A stretch of 64,000 nt of DNA. Origin: Bacillus haynesii. GTDB lineage: Bacteria > Bacillota > Bacilli > Bacillales > Bacillaceae. The stretch is taken from contig NZ_MRBL01000006.1 in NCBI RefSeq assembly GCF_001969855.1, forward strand, positions 124,001 to 188,000, written 5' to 3'. Below are positions 40,477-48,823 of this stretch, piece after piece (the first letter of the stretch is position 1; each line of letters begins with the position of its first letter). The translations under genes and the position numbers were made by a program. The notes under the pieces are model-generated. The model had not been told where the DNA came from. It made no database searches and saw nothing but the letters and a program-made list of their open reading frames with translations.

Positions 40477-41109
40477 TCAATCTAAACCCGTTTTAACGCC
40501 AAATCCGACAAGCACCAGACCCGCAGCTTTTTGAAAGATCTTCTGGAATTTCACGCTTCTCAGCCATTTCTTTGCGAAATCGATCAAATATACGAGGATG
40601 AGGAACCAAAACACAGCAAGAAAAGTAAGGATTAAAGCGAGGATGATCAACTGCTGGTTAACGCTTTCTCTTAAGTTAATAAATTGAGGCATAATCGTGA
40701 TATAGACCAAAACAGTTTTCGGATTCAGAACGTTGCTGAACAATCCTTGCATAAACGAATCCCTGTAATGCCGGCTTGATGAGTTTTCGGTTTTCTTCTT
40801 CTCGGCTTGTAAGTCCTCCAAAGAAAACATTTTTTTCGCGAAAAAGCTTTTAATGCCTAAATATATTAAATAGGCCGCCCCCAAGTATTTGATCGTATTG
40901 AACAGAATCACCGACTTCGCAATCACCACCGCTAAGCCGAGAACGGCAATCAGCGTCCAGAAAGAAAGCCCCGTCGCCAACCCGAGAACATTGCAGCGCC
41001 CGGCGTTCGGACCGTATCGAAGCGTGTTTTTCACCACAAGCATCGTATCAGCTCCGGGTATCACCACCATCATGGCGGCAATCGATATGTATGACAGCAG
41101 GCTATCCAT
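40477..41109 (-). CDS. LysE/RhtB-family exporter
   Basis: A 210-residue transporter with five or six membrane helices. The N-terminal signature IPGADTMLVVKNTLRYGPNAG and LNPKTVLVYITIMPQF are typical of LysE/RhtB amino-acid exporters. The substrate is unknown. GGGGGAGACACC precedes the ATG. It is divergent from a TrmB-like regulator gene, which may control it through an inverted repeat downstream of its promoter. Confidence 0.88.
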   Translation of the reverse strand: MDSLLSYISIAAMMVVIPGADTMLVVKNTLRYGPNAGRCNVLGLATGLSFWTLIAVLGLAVVIAKSVILFNTIKYLGAAYLIYLGIKSFFAKKMFSLEDLQAEKKKTENSSSRHYRDSFMQGLFSNVLNPKTVLVYITIMPQFINLRESVNQQLIILALILTFLAVFWFLILVYLIDFAKKWLRSVKFQKIFQKAAGLVLVGFGVKTGLD

Positions 41110-41140
41110 CAGGTGTCTCCCCCCATACTGATTTTTATAT

Positions 41141-41198
41141 AGTGACTACTTGAGTAACCACTTATAAAAAGTGTATCAGCGGACTTGAAATAAATCAA
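41141..41198 (-). promoter_or_regulatory. LysE-gene promoter with inverted repeat
   Basis: On the minus strand TTGATT (41193-41198) and TACACT (41170-41175) are 17 bases apart. AGTGACTACT-TG-AGTAACCACT (41141-41162) is an inverted repeat with 8 of 10 pairs, placed near +10, where a repressor would block transcription. Confidence 0.6.
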
Positions 41199-41256
41199 TA
41201 CATCCAGCAAAATATGAGTGACAAAGGTAGCGACTCTTGTTGAAGCTGGAGGGCTT

Positions 41257-42084
41257 ATGAAGAAAAACATATTAGACGTACTGAAAAACCTGAATTTCAC
41301 CGAGTATGAGTCGAAAGCATACTTGGCGCTCTTGGAAGAATCTCCGCTGACAGGCTATGCGGTGGCAAAAAAATCGGGTGTTCCCCGCTCGAAAATATAC
41401 GAAGTGCTGGAGAGCCTCGTGATCCGCGGCGATATTTTCGTCAGCTACGGCAACACACCGCAATACATTCCCGTACCCGCCAAGGAACTGATTAAAAACC
41501 GGCGGATGAAAGCGGAAGAGACTTTTGAACAGGCAGAAAAACATTTCGAGAAGTTTGAGCGCACTGCAAATGACCGGGAAAATATTTGGAACATCACCGG
41601 ACGAAGCGAGATTCTTGATAAAGTAAAGGCGTGTATATCATCAGCCGGGAAAAGGATTCTCCTGGAAATTTGGAAAGAGGATTTTCCTGAATTGGAGCCG
41701 GAACTCAAAGAGGCCGCAAAAAAAGGCGTCATCGTCACCATCATTGCGTACGGGGACATTGAAGCTGACTTCGCCAATGTCTATCTCCATGACAGCAGCA
41801 CGCAAATTACAGAAGAGTACGACGGACGCTGGCTCGTATTCAGCGTCGACGATTCGGAAGTCGTGGCCGGCATTGTCTCCCACGGGAAAGACAGCCGCGC
41901 AGCCTGGACGATGCATGTAGGCCTGGTGATGCCGATTACCGAAGTGATGATTCATGATTTGTACCTGATGGAAATCATGGAGAAGCACAGAGAGGTATTG
42001 GAGGAAAGTTTCGGCGAAAACCTGATCCATTTGCGCCGTAAATTTTCGATTCATCCGGATTTCAAAAAGCATTATATGAAATAA
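41257..42084 (+). CDS. TrmB-family transcriptional regulator
   Basis: A 275-residue regulator of the TrmB type. The N-terminal winged helix (about 5-75, GYAVAKKSGVPRSKIYEVLESL) is followed by a coiled-coil linker rich in Glu/Lys and a PLD-like sensor domain (about 105-230). TrmB proteins often sense sugars, but in Bacillus many are uncharacterised. The ATG at 41257 follows CTGGAGGG; an upstream in-frame GTG at 41218 lacks a site. It is divergent from the LysE-type exporter, its likely target. Confidence 0.83.
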   Translation: MKKNILDVLKNLNFTEYESKAYLALLEESPLTGYAVAKKSGVPRSKIYEVLESLVIRGDIFVSYGNTPQYIPVPAKELIKNRRMKAEETFEQAEKHFEKFERTANDRENIWNITGRSEILDKVKACISSAGKRILLEIWKEDFPELEPELKEAAKKGVIVTIIAYGDIEADFANVYLHDSSTQITEEYDGRWLVFSVDDSEVVAGIVSHGKDSRAAWTMHVGLVMPITEVMIHDLYLMEIMEKHREVLEESFGENLIHLRRKFSIHPDFKKHYMK

Positions 42085-42108
42085 AAGGCCCGCGCAAAGC
42101 GCGGGCCT
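42084..42108. terminator. Terminator after the TrmB-like gene, split by a repeat
   Basis: AAAGGCCCGCGC and GCGCGGGCCT form a 9-10 bp stem. In the plus direction the T-tract has been moved 195 bases away by the repeat; a second copy of GCGCGGGCCT followed by TTTT is at 42304-42316. In the minus direction the T-tract is intact. Confidence 0.75.
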
Positions 42109-42303
42109 CAGAATTGTTGACAAAATCCCAAAACTGCTCTTAGTTTTGGGATTTTGTCATCCTTTCAGCGTGATTGAAAACCCTTGCAGTCTAGGAAGGC
42201 CGAGCATCGGAAGCTGACTTTCACAGGATGTGATGACGGCGGCGCTCAGGCAGGACGCCTGAGCGGTTAGCCGCCGATCCTTCTCCTATTCGTGAGCACC
42301 GAC
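42109..42303 (+). repeat. Intergenic repeat element, copy 2 (195 bp)
   Basis: Second copy of the element at 8067-8254, in the same orientation and also placed after a plus-strand gene. The 14-bp hairpin (42121-42134 with 42143-42156) and the second stem (42244-42251 with 42257-42264, extended by GGCGGC/GCCGCC) are both conserved. The element is flanked by a 10-bp direct repeat GCGCGGGCCT (42099-42108 and 42304-42313), which looks like a target-site duplication. Confidence 0.85.
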
Positions 42304-42319
42304 GCGCGGGCCTTTTATG

Positions 42320-43375
42320 TTATGACCTTTCAGATGCCTCCCAGCGGGACACTTCTTCCCTGACGAGCGGCGCCGTTTTTGTTCCAAAAAGTTCAATCGC
42401 CTTCATGACATCTTCGTGCGGCATCGAACCGACCGGAACGTGAAGCAAAAATCGAGTGATCCCGACATTCTTGCGCAGATGAATAATTTTTTCCGCCACC
42501 GTCTCGGGATCGCCTACATAGAGCGCCCCTTCAAAGCTTCTGGCTGCATCGAAGCTCGACCGGCTGTACGGCCCCCAGCCCCGCTCCCTTGCGAGCGTAT
42601 TCATGGCCTGCTGGGTGGATGGGAAAAACCGATCGGCGGCCGTCTCGGTATCCTCTGCAATAAAGCCGTGGGAATGGGAAGCGACAGTCAGCTTTGAGGC
42701 ATCATGCCCGGCATGTTCCGCCGCTTTATAATAAAGCTCAACAAGCGGAGCAAACTGCTGCGGACTCCCGCCGATGATGGCGAGAACCAGCGGCAGGCCG
42801 AGCAGGCCGGCGCGAACGACGGATTCCTGGTTTCCGCCGCTTCCGATCCATACAGGCAGCGGATTCTGCACAGGGCGCGGATACACGCCTGTATTTTGAA
42901 TAGCCGGACGATGCTTGCCGCTCCATGTGACCCTTTCCGACTTTTGCAACTCAAGCAGCAAATCAAGCTTTTCTTCAAAGAGCTCATTATAATCGTCTAA
43001 ATCATATCCAAACAGCGGAAAGGATTCGATGAAAGACCCGCGGCCCGCCATGATTTCCGCCCTGCCGTTTGAAATCCCGTCGAGCGTCGCAAAATCCTGA
43101 AAAACACGGACAGGATCAGCCGACGACAGCACGGTGACCGCGCTCGTTAATCTGATGCGCTTCGTCTGTGCAGCCGCTGCGGCCAGGACGACGGCAGGAG
43201 AAGAAGCTGCGTAATCTTGGCGATGATGCTCTCCTACTCCGAATACATCCAAGCCTACCTGATCGGCAAGGACGATCTCCTCCACTACTTCACGCAGCCG
43301 CTCTGCATGGCTGATGACTTTTCCGGTTTTGATATCAGGGGTCGTTTCTACAAAGGTGCTGATGCCTAATTCCAT
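42320..43375 (-). CDS. LLM-class flavin-dependent oxidoreductase
   Basis: A 351-residue TIM-barrel protein of the bacterial luciferase-like monooxygenase class. Features are GVGEHHRQDYAASSPAVVLAA near residue 46, a central RAEIMAGRGSF, and PVWIGSGG. Such enzymes use reduced FMN (or F420 in other phyla) to oxidise small molecules; the substrate is unknown. CTGGAGGAAAAG precedes the ATG. It is transcribed alone and ends against the repeat element. Confidence 0.87.
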   Translation of the reverse strand: MELGISTFVETTPDIKTGKVISHAERLREVVEEIVLADQVGLDVFGVGEHHRQDYAASSPAVVLAAAAAQTKRIRLTSAVTVLSSADPVRVFQDFATLDGISNGRAEIMAGRGSFIESFPLFGYDLDDYNELFEEKLDLLLELQKSERVTWSGKHRPAIQNTGVYPRPVQNPLPVWIGSGGNQESVVRAGLLGLPLVLAIIGGSPQQFAPLVELYYKAAEHAGHDASKLTVASHSHGFIAEDTETAADRFFPSTQQAMNTLARERGWGPYSRSSFDAARSFEGALYVGDPETVAEKIIHLRKNVGITRFLLHVPVGSMPHEDVMKAIELFGTKTAPLVREEVSRWEASERS

Positions 43376-43597
43376 GTCGCTTTTCCTCCAGGTTGTTTCC
43401 TTTAATTATTTTGTACATCCTTGATTGATGTATGCCGCATTCTTTTCATCCGACATTCACATTGTTATATATAGAATACGGCGGGCGCTCTGATCATGCA
43501 ATTGATCCGACTTGCGCAACAGGATCAGCTTCTGCTCCGTCTGTTTTCCAGCTTGGTCTGCCGGTGATCGTGCCGGTAGTGAAAACACTCATTCACA

Positions 43598-43632
43598 AAG
43601 AAGATACCAACTTTGCTGGTATCTTCTTTCTT
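43598..43632 (-). terminator. Terminator of the pspA-ydjGHI operon
   Basis: AAGAAGATACCA pairs with TGGTATCTTCTT around seven bases, about 17 bases past the ydjI stop. T residues are present on both strands. Confidence 0.82.
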
Positions 43633-43648
43633 AAATCGACCCCTTCGC

Positions 43649-44623
43649 TTACACAAGCTTCTGCCCGCAGTTCGGACAGAAGTTGGCTTCGCCCGTTTTC
43701 GTTCCGCAGTTCGGACAGAAGTTCGGCTTTGCCGCTGGCTGCGGCGCGCTTGGGGGCGTCTGTGTCTGTCCCTGCTGATTTTGGTTCATCTGATTCATCA
43801 TTTGGTTCGCTACGTTCATCCCCATCATCATGCCGGCCATATCAGATGCGGCACCGCCGCCTGTCATCTTTCCTGAAGCCATGCCGTCTGTCATGGAAAT
43901 CTGCTGATATCTGTTCAGATCGCCGACCATGCCGTGGGATGCGTTTTTCGTGATCATATCCTGGATTTCTTTCGGATAATTGAAACTCATAATGTTAAAG
44001 CCTGTTATCGTCATACCGTCGCTGATAATCTCCATATCAAGGTCTTCCCTGATCCCTTTTGCGATATCAAAGGCGTTGGCTTGAAGGTTGAACATATCTT
44101 TTCCTTCTTTTGTGATCCACTTCATCAGAAGCTGATCAAGAATGGATGTGATCCGTATTTTGATATCTTCCACAACATACTGATCTTTCACACCGGCAAT
44201 TTTATCGATTAATGCGACATAATCATTCACCTTAAAGTTAAATGTGCCGTTCGCCCTGATCGGCATGCCGCCCGGAAGTCCTGCAGCCGGGATATTGATG
44301 GCATTCTTCGTCCCCCACTTGACGGTAAACTCCTTCGTGTTGACAAACAGAACTTCGGCGCGCATCCCGCTGTTAAAGCCAAATTTAAAACCTTTTAAAG
44401 TAGATAAAAAAGGAATAATTTCGGATTCGATATCATAGTCGCCTTCATCTTGGAAAATGCCTTCGATTTTTCCATTGTTTAAAAAGACGGCATCCTGACC
44501 GGGGCGAATGATCAGCCGGCTCCCCTTTTTGATTTCGCGGTTGTTCCATTTATAGAAAATCATATCATCGCGAAATTCATCCCACTCTACTACATTTGCA
44601 AATTGATTTTTAAAAAACACCAT
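43649..44623 (-). CDS. ydjI: SPFH-domain protein YdjI with C-terminal zinc ribbons
   Basis: A 324-residue protein. Residues about 25-235 form an SPFH (stomatin/flotillin-like) virion-core type domain. A Met/Gln/Asn-rich linker (about 245-290) follows, then two short zinc-ribbon motifs FCPNCGTKTGEANFCPNCG at the C-terminus. In B. subtilis YdjG, YdjH and YdjI are needed to place PspA at stressed membrane sites. AAAGGAAGAG lies before the ATG. Last gene of the operon. Confidence 0.9.
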   Translation of the reverse strand: MVFFKNQFANVVEWDEFRDDMIFYKWNNREIKKGSRLIIRPGQDAVFLNNGKIEGIFQDEGDYDIESEIIPFLSTLKGFKFGFNSGMRAEVLFVNTKEFTVKWGTKNAINIPAAGLPGGMPIRANGTFNFKVNDYVALIDKIAGVKDQYVVEDIKIRITSILDQLLMKWITKEGKDMFNLQANAFDIAKGIREDLDMEIISDGMTITGFNIMSFNYPKEIQDMITKNASHGMVGDLNRYQQISMTDGMASGKMTGGGAASDMAGMMMGMNVANQMMNQMNQNQQGQTQTPPSAPQPAAKPNFCPNCGTKTGEANFCPNCGQKLV

Positions 44624-44644
44624 TTAAGCTCTTCCTTTCCCTTT

Positions 44645-45412
44645 CTAAAAGCTTCCCCGGCTGCCGCTGTGCGAATGTCCTCCGCTCGTCGTTCCGCCGC
44701 CAGAGCTTTTATTATTGGACGGTTTTCTCTGTTTTGTGACGGTCGTTCTGATGTACTCGTCATTCTTTCTGATCACTCCGGATGTATCACCGTTCATATA
44801 AGTGCTTGCACTTACGGTCACTTTGCCGCCTGAATTGTATTTCATGATGACGACGGCAATTGCCGCGATGACTGCCGACACAAGCAATTGAAACCACGTC
44901 TTAAAAAAAATGCTGTCCGCCCACGGTTTCTTCTCCATATCATCATACGCCGCTTTCATAAACATTTCGAATGCGGCCTCGTAATGGTTGTCAGATATAT
45001 CCGGCGTAATTTTTTCTCTAATTTTGTCCAGCCTGGCGTCATTCAAATATTCTTCAGCCTTTTTAAAGCCGGCAAGATAGACTTCTCTATGCTCCATATC
45101 AACCGTTAACACGGCTGCATTTCCGTGCTTCTTCTGATAGCCGGGCGCTTTTTCGTCATAGAAGTCCTCCGCATACCTCTTCACATCGCGGCCGTTTGTA
45201 TCATTGGTTGTCACAATGATAAAGTCGGTTTCCCGTTCGGCGCCCAATTTGGCTGCCAGCGTCTCCAGCTTCTCGATTTCCTGTTTGGTCAGAAGCCCGG
45301 CTTCATCATAAATATACCGCTTCTGTTCAGAGGCTGCCGCACCGGAGGCTATAGGGATGAAGACAAGGAAAATCATACATAAGATCATTGCACTTCTCAA
45401 TACACTTCTCAT
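44645..45412 (-). CDS. ydjH: TPM-domain membrane protein YdjH
   Basis: A 255-residue protein with a signal peptide or N-terminal helix (about 5-26), an extracytoplasmic TPM domain (about 30-165, IYDEAGLLTKQEIEKLETLA), one membrane helix near 180-198, and a cytoplasmic tail ending in a Gly/Ser/His-rich stretch (TSGGHSHSGSRGSF). It belongs to the PspA-YdjGHI membrane-stress operon. Its ATG overlaps the ydjG stop by one base and follows GGAGGCGGGG. Confidence 0.88.
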   Translation of the reverse strand: MRSVLRSAMILCMIFLVFIPIASGAAASEQKRYIYDEAGLLTKQEIEKLETLAAKLGAERETDFIIVTTNDTNGRDVKRYAEDFYDEKAPGYQKKHGNAAVLTVDMEHREVYLAGFKKAEEYLNDARLDKIREKITPDISDNHYEAAFEMFMKAAYDDMEKKPWADSIFFKTWFQLLVSAVIAAIAVVIMKYNSGGKVTVSASTYMNGDTSGVIRKNDEYIRTTVTKQRKPSNNKSSGGGTTSGGHSHSGSRGSF

Positions 45413-46437
45413 CACGCCCCGCCTCCCATCACAGCAGCGATGATTTTCCAGACCGCAAATATGAAGACGGCCAGTCCGCTGAACCACATCTTTTCTTTAA
45501 ATGAGCTGATCGGCGGCTTGCCGACGACTTTTCCCGTTTGTCCGTTCATGGCAAAAATGTAATCCTTCTGTTTGTAGTTGTAATTGACCATCCAGACGGG
45601 CAAAAGCACATAAAAGCTTTTCATTTTCTGCGTATCGACGTGTTTCGTTTTCACATCGACTGAGCTGTATCCGGATAGGGTGGAATCGATATATGACTCG
45701 ATGTAGCCGCTGATTTTGCTTTTCGCCCGCGGAAAAAGCTCTTCATCATCGTAATTATATTTTTCAGCGATGTAGCCTGCCAAATAGGCCGTTTTAAAAT
45801 CTTTCAGCTGATCATACGGATAGGGCTCCAATTTGTCCATCAATTCATCGTTCATCTTTTCTGATGCATCCACCGGGACTTTGATGTAGTCGAGATTGAT
45901 ATCGCGAAACGCATCATAATGTTCGGTCTTCGTGTAGATGTAATCGCCCTGTGTATACCTATGTACCTTTGTGCAGCGGGCGCTGACCTGAACTTTGCTG
46001 TTTAAATCGTACATCCAGAAAGGGACATACATGCCTGTAATGCTTTTAATCCGGTCAGCCGACATAAAGCCCTTTGGTGTTAACAGCCCTTTTCTGCACC
46101 ACTTGCGAAACGCGTCTGCCGCTTCCTCTTTGCTGATTGTAAAAGGAATGACCTTTGCCGGAGCAAGGTTTCCGGACAGGCGGTCGGCGATCACTGCCGC
46201 TCCTCCGCAAAAGCTGCAGGATGTAGCCGTCGTTTCTTTTTCAGTGATCAAAATAGCGCCGCAGTTTTGGCAATGATATTCTGTTGCTTCATCTTCAGTA
46301 AATCTCGCTGTTTTCAATTCTTCCGGAATGTTTTCAATCTTGTCCTGTCTCCCGCAGCTCCGGCAGGCGAGCGCGCCCGATTCAGCGGCAAAGGCCATGT
46401 CATCCCCGCAGCCCGGACATTTATAAGAAATCACCAT
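45412..46437 (-). CDS. ydjG: Zinc-ribbon membrane protein YdjG
   Basis: A 341-residue protein. Two N-terminal zinc ribbons (CPGC..CRSC near residues 8-28 and CQNC..CSFC near 56-78) precede a long domain with KVIPFTISKEEAADAFRKW. The C-terminus holds a membrane helix (about 315-335). It probably forms with YdjH the membrane platform that recruits PspA under stress. It lies 35 bases after pspA. Confidence 0.88.
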   Translation of the reverse strand: MVISYKCPGCGDDMAFAAESGALACRSCGRQDKIENIPEELKTARFTEDEATEYHCQNCGAILITEKETTATSCSFCGGAAVIADRLSGNLAPAKVIPFTISKEEAADAFRKWCRKGLLTPKGFMSADRIKSITGMYVPFWMYDLNSKVQVSARCTKVHRYTQGDYIYTKTEHYDAFRDINLDYIKVPVDASEKMNDELMDKLEPYPYDQLKDFKTAYLAGYIAEKYNYDDEELFPRAKSKISGYIESYIDSTLSGYSSVDVKTKHVDTQKMKSFYVLLPVWMVNYNYKQKDYIFAMNGQTGKVVGKPPISSFKEKMWFSGLAVFIFAVWKIIAAVMGGGA

Positions 46438-46472
46438 GTCTCTTAACCTCTCACTTTATTCATTTCAAATTG

Positions 46473-47153
46473 TTATGACTTTTGACCCGCCATTTTCGCT
46501 TTCAATGCGGCAAGCGCATCATTCACGTCAGAAGGGCTGTCATATTTAGCCTTCAGGTCTTCTATGTCATCTTGAGGAGCGGCGTTCAGTTCAGCCATCG
46601 CATTCGCTTCATCAAGCGCCCGGTTGGCCTTTTCTTCCATTCTGCCGAAAGCGGACATTGAATGGTTGGCATTTGCCGCAGATGAACCGAGTTTATTCAT
46701 TCTTTCCTGTGTTTTCGCCGCTGTCCATTTCGCTTTGATCTCGGCGCGGCGCGCTTCAAGCTCCCCGATATCTGAAACGAGCTTATCGTGCATTTTTTTC
46801 ATTTGAAGCGCATTGGATGACGCCGTTTGACATGCAGTTTCTAATTCGGACGCCTTCGTTTCCAGCACCGCTTTCTTTTCTAAAAATGTTCGGGCATCCG
46901 CCTCACTGCCGGCTTCCAAAGCCTTCATTGCATAGCGCTCGAGCTTGTCGATTTCCGCCCGGCAATCCGCCAGTTCTCTTTTTGCCCTTTGCTCGGCCGC
47001 CATGACGGACGCCGTTTCCGCCTTTACTTTGTTTAAGTCGCTGTTTAAGTTCCTGACGTACTGATCCACCATTTTTTCCGGGTTCTCCGCTTTATCCAGC
47101 AAAGCGTTAATATTGCTGGCCATAATGTCTTTGAACCTGCTTAATATACTCAT
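46473..47153 (-). CDS. pspA: Phage-shock protein A homologue PspA
   Basis: A 226-residue, almost wholly coiled-coil protein of the PspA/IM30 family (SILSRFKDIMASNINALLDK start with the amphipathic helix, then long heptad-rich helices to about 185). Family members form ESCRT-III-like rods that stabilise stressed membranes. In B. subtilis the gene (formerly ydjF) is controlled by sigma-W, and a sigma-W-like promoter is seen here. First gene of pspA-ydjG-ydjH-ydjI. Confidence 0.93.
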   Translation of the reverse strand: MSILSRFKDIMASNINALLDKAENPEKMVDQYVRNLNSDLNKVKAETASVMAAEQRAKRELADCRAEIDKLERYAMKALEAGSEADARTFLEKKAVLETKASELETACQTASSNALQMKKMHDKLVSDIGELEARRAEIKAKWTAAKTQERMNKLGSSAANANHSMSAFGRMEEKANRALDEANAMAELNAAPQDDIEDLKAKYDSPSDVNDALAALKAKMAGQKS

Positions 47154-47196
47154 CTGAAAAATTCCTCCTCATAGTAAAATATACTTAGTTTAAATA

Positions 47197-47223
47197 TACT
47201 ATTTTTCCAGAGGAAAAGTTTCG
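47197..47223 (-). promoter_or_regulatory. Sigma-W-like promoter of pspA
   Basis: On the minus strand CGAAAC (47218-47223) is followed after 17 bases by AGTA (47197-47200), one base off each of the sigma-W elements TGAAAC and CGTA. TTTTCC follows the -35, as is common. Confidence 0.6.
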
Positions 47224-47523
47224 GTTTTTTAATAAAAAATTGATATAATGGCAGTTTTTCGAGAAAAAATTTCAAACAAAAACAAAACTATTCAGACGTA
47301 ATATTCTGATTTATATGTTGATTTATTTTTGTTTCCCGAATAAAGTAATACTATAAGCAAAACATTCGGAACAGCCCGCAGGCTGGAACGGATGCAGGGT
47401 CGGAATCACCAGAAAATGATAACGCTTACAATTTTGCGTGACTCACTAAGGAAAAATCCAGCATTCAACGCATCAATCCGGCTTCTGTCAGAAAAGAATT
47501 CTGATTTGAAAGGGGAGCGAATC
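47224..47523 (+). promoter_or_regulatory. Leader region of the MFS transporter with a cre site
   Basis: ATGATAACGCTTACA at 47416-47430 matches the CcpA cre consensus with one mismatch (T for A at position 5), about 95 bases before the start codon. The rest of this stretch is AT-rich and without a gene. A clear -35/-10 pair was not found. Confidence 0.6.
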
Positions 47524-48801
47524 ATGCCAGGGAGAAAAAAAGGCAGTTTGAAATCGACGATCACGGTTGCCATGTCCAACTATTTGGAGGCGGGATCAAT
47601 TGTCGCGGGAGCCGGCGGGCTTTCGTTATGGGTTGAATATTTAGGGTTGGACGACGCCCGGGTCGGGCTTCTCGGCGCTTTAAGCGCAAATGGTTTCGGC
47701 GCGGCGATCGGCGCTTTTCTCGGCGGTTTTTTAGTCGACCGTTACGGGAGAAAATTCATATACAAATACGATCTATTCGTCTATATGCTTGGCGTTTTAC
47801 TGATCGCCGTGTCGTTTAATTTTCCCATGCTTTTAACCGGATACATCGTGACGGGAATTGCGGTAGGCGCAGCGATTCCGGCTGCTTGGACTTACATTGC
47901 TGAGGAGGCCCCTGATCATGAGCGGGCCGGACGGGTCGGCTGGGGGCAGCTGGCATGGTCGGTCGGACCGGCGCTTACGCTGCTGTTATCGGTTGCCTTG
48001 GCGCCGCTCGGTTTAATGGGAAGCCGGTTGATTTTTGCTCAACTATTCGTCGTCGCAGTCATCACCTGGATTTTGCAGCAGCAGATTCACGAATCGTCCA
48101 TCTGGGAGGAGCAAAAGCGAAAAGAAGCCGAAGACAAAGCAAAAGGAGTTGAAGAAAAGGCGTCGATCAAAGAGCTGTTGACCAACAAAGCGAACCTCCA
48201 CGCCATGATTCTCCTCATCGGAATTTACGCGTTTTGGAACCTTGTTGCCGGGACGATGGGATATTTCATGCCGTATATCTATGAGACGGTCGGCGGTTTA
48301 ACAGCGGCGCAAGCCAACATGCTGCAGGCATTTTTATGGATTTTGACAGTGGCGTCCACATACTTCGTCTTTATCCGTCTCGGCGATAAAGTCAATCGGA
48401 AAACGCTTTTTGGCATCGGAGCAGCTATGGCAACCGCCGCATGGGTCATCCTCACCTTCGGCACAATGAACATCACAGAGCTTTTATTATTCGTATGCCT
48501 GTGGGGCATTTCTGCGGGTTTTGGAGCACAGGCGTTTTACGGACTGTGGGCGGCAGAGCTTTTTCATACGAAATACAGGGCACTCGCCCAAGGCTTCATG
48601 TTCTTCATCGTCCGTATCGGCGTCGGACTCATCTCATTGGTCGTTCCTGCGATGATTACGGGATTGGGCTTTAAAACAGCCGGCGCCGTCATGATTGCAT
48701 TTCTCGTCGTTCATATGATCATCGGGCTCCGTATGGCGCCGGAAACGCGCGGCAAATCGCTTGAAGCCATTCAAAGCGAACGCTATCATCAAAGCGGCTG
48801 A
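47524..48801 (+). CDS. MFS transporter (sugar-transporter family)
   Basis: A 425-residue major-facilitator transporter with 12 helices. The loop signature FLVDRYGRKF follows helix 2, and a charged central loop (EEQKRKEAEDKAKGVEEK) separates the halves; the C-terminal motif is PETRGKSLE. These marks place it in the sugar-porter-like group. A cre-like site upstream supports a carbon source as substrate, which is not identifiable. The ATG at 47524 follows GAAAGGGGAG. Confidence 0.85.
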   Translation: MPGRKKGSLKSTITVAMSNYLEAGSIVAGAGGLSLWVEYLGLDDARVGLLGALSANGFGAAIGAFLGGFLVDRYGRKFIYKYDLFVYMLGVLLIAVSFNFPMLLTGYIVTGIAVGAAIPAAWTYIAEEAPDHERAGRVGWGQLAWSVGPALTLLLSVALAPLGLMGSRLIFAQLFVVAVITWILQQQIHESSIWEEQKRKEAEDKAKGVEEKASIKELLTNKANLHAMILLIGIYAFWNLVAGTMGYFMPYIYETVGGLTAAQANMLQAFLWILTVASTYFVFIRLGDKVNRKTLFGIGAAMATAAWVILTFGTMNITELLLFVCLWGISAGFGAQAFYGLWAAELFHTKYRALAQGFMFFIVRIGVGLISLVVPAMITGLGFKTAGAVMIAFLVVHMIIGLRMAPETRGKSLEAIQSERYHQSG

Positions 48802-48820
48802 CCACACAGGTCAGCCGTTT
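48795..48820. terminator. Terminator between convergent MFS and esterase genes
   Basis: CGGCTGACC and GGTCAGCCG form a 9-bp stem whose left arm overlaps the MFS stop codon; TTTG follows on the plus strand. Confidence 0.7.
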
Positions 48821-48823
48821 GTT

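Noticed and set aside
43432..43953. Long plus-strand open frame opposite ydjI
   Set aside because: Most of it is the antisense shadow of ydjI, codon choice is poor, and no ribosome site precedes it. The 43376-43597 gap itself shows no convincing gene.
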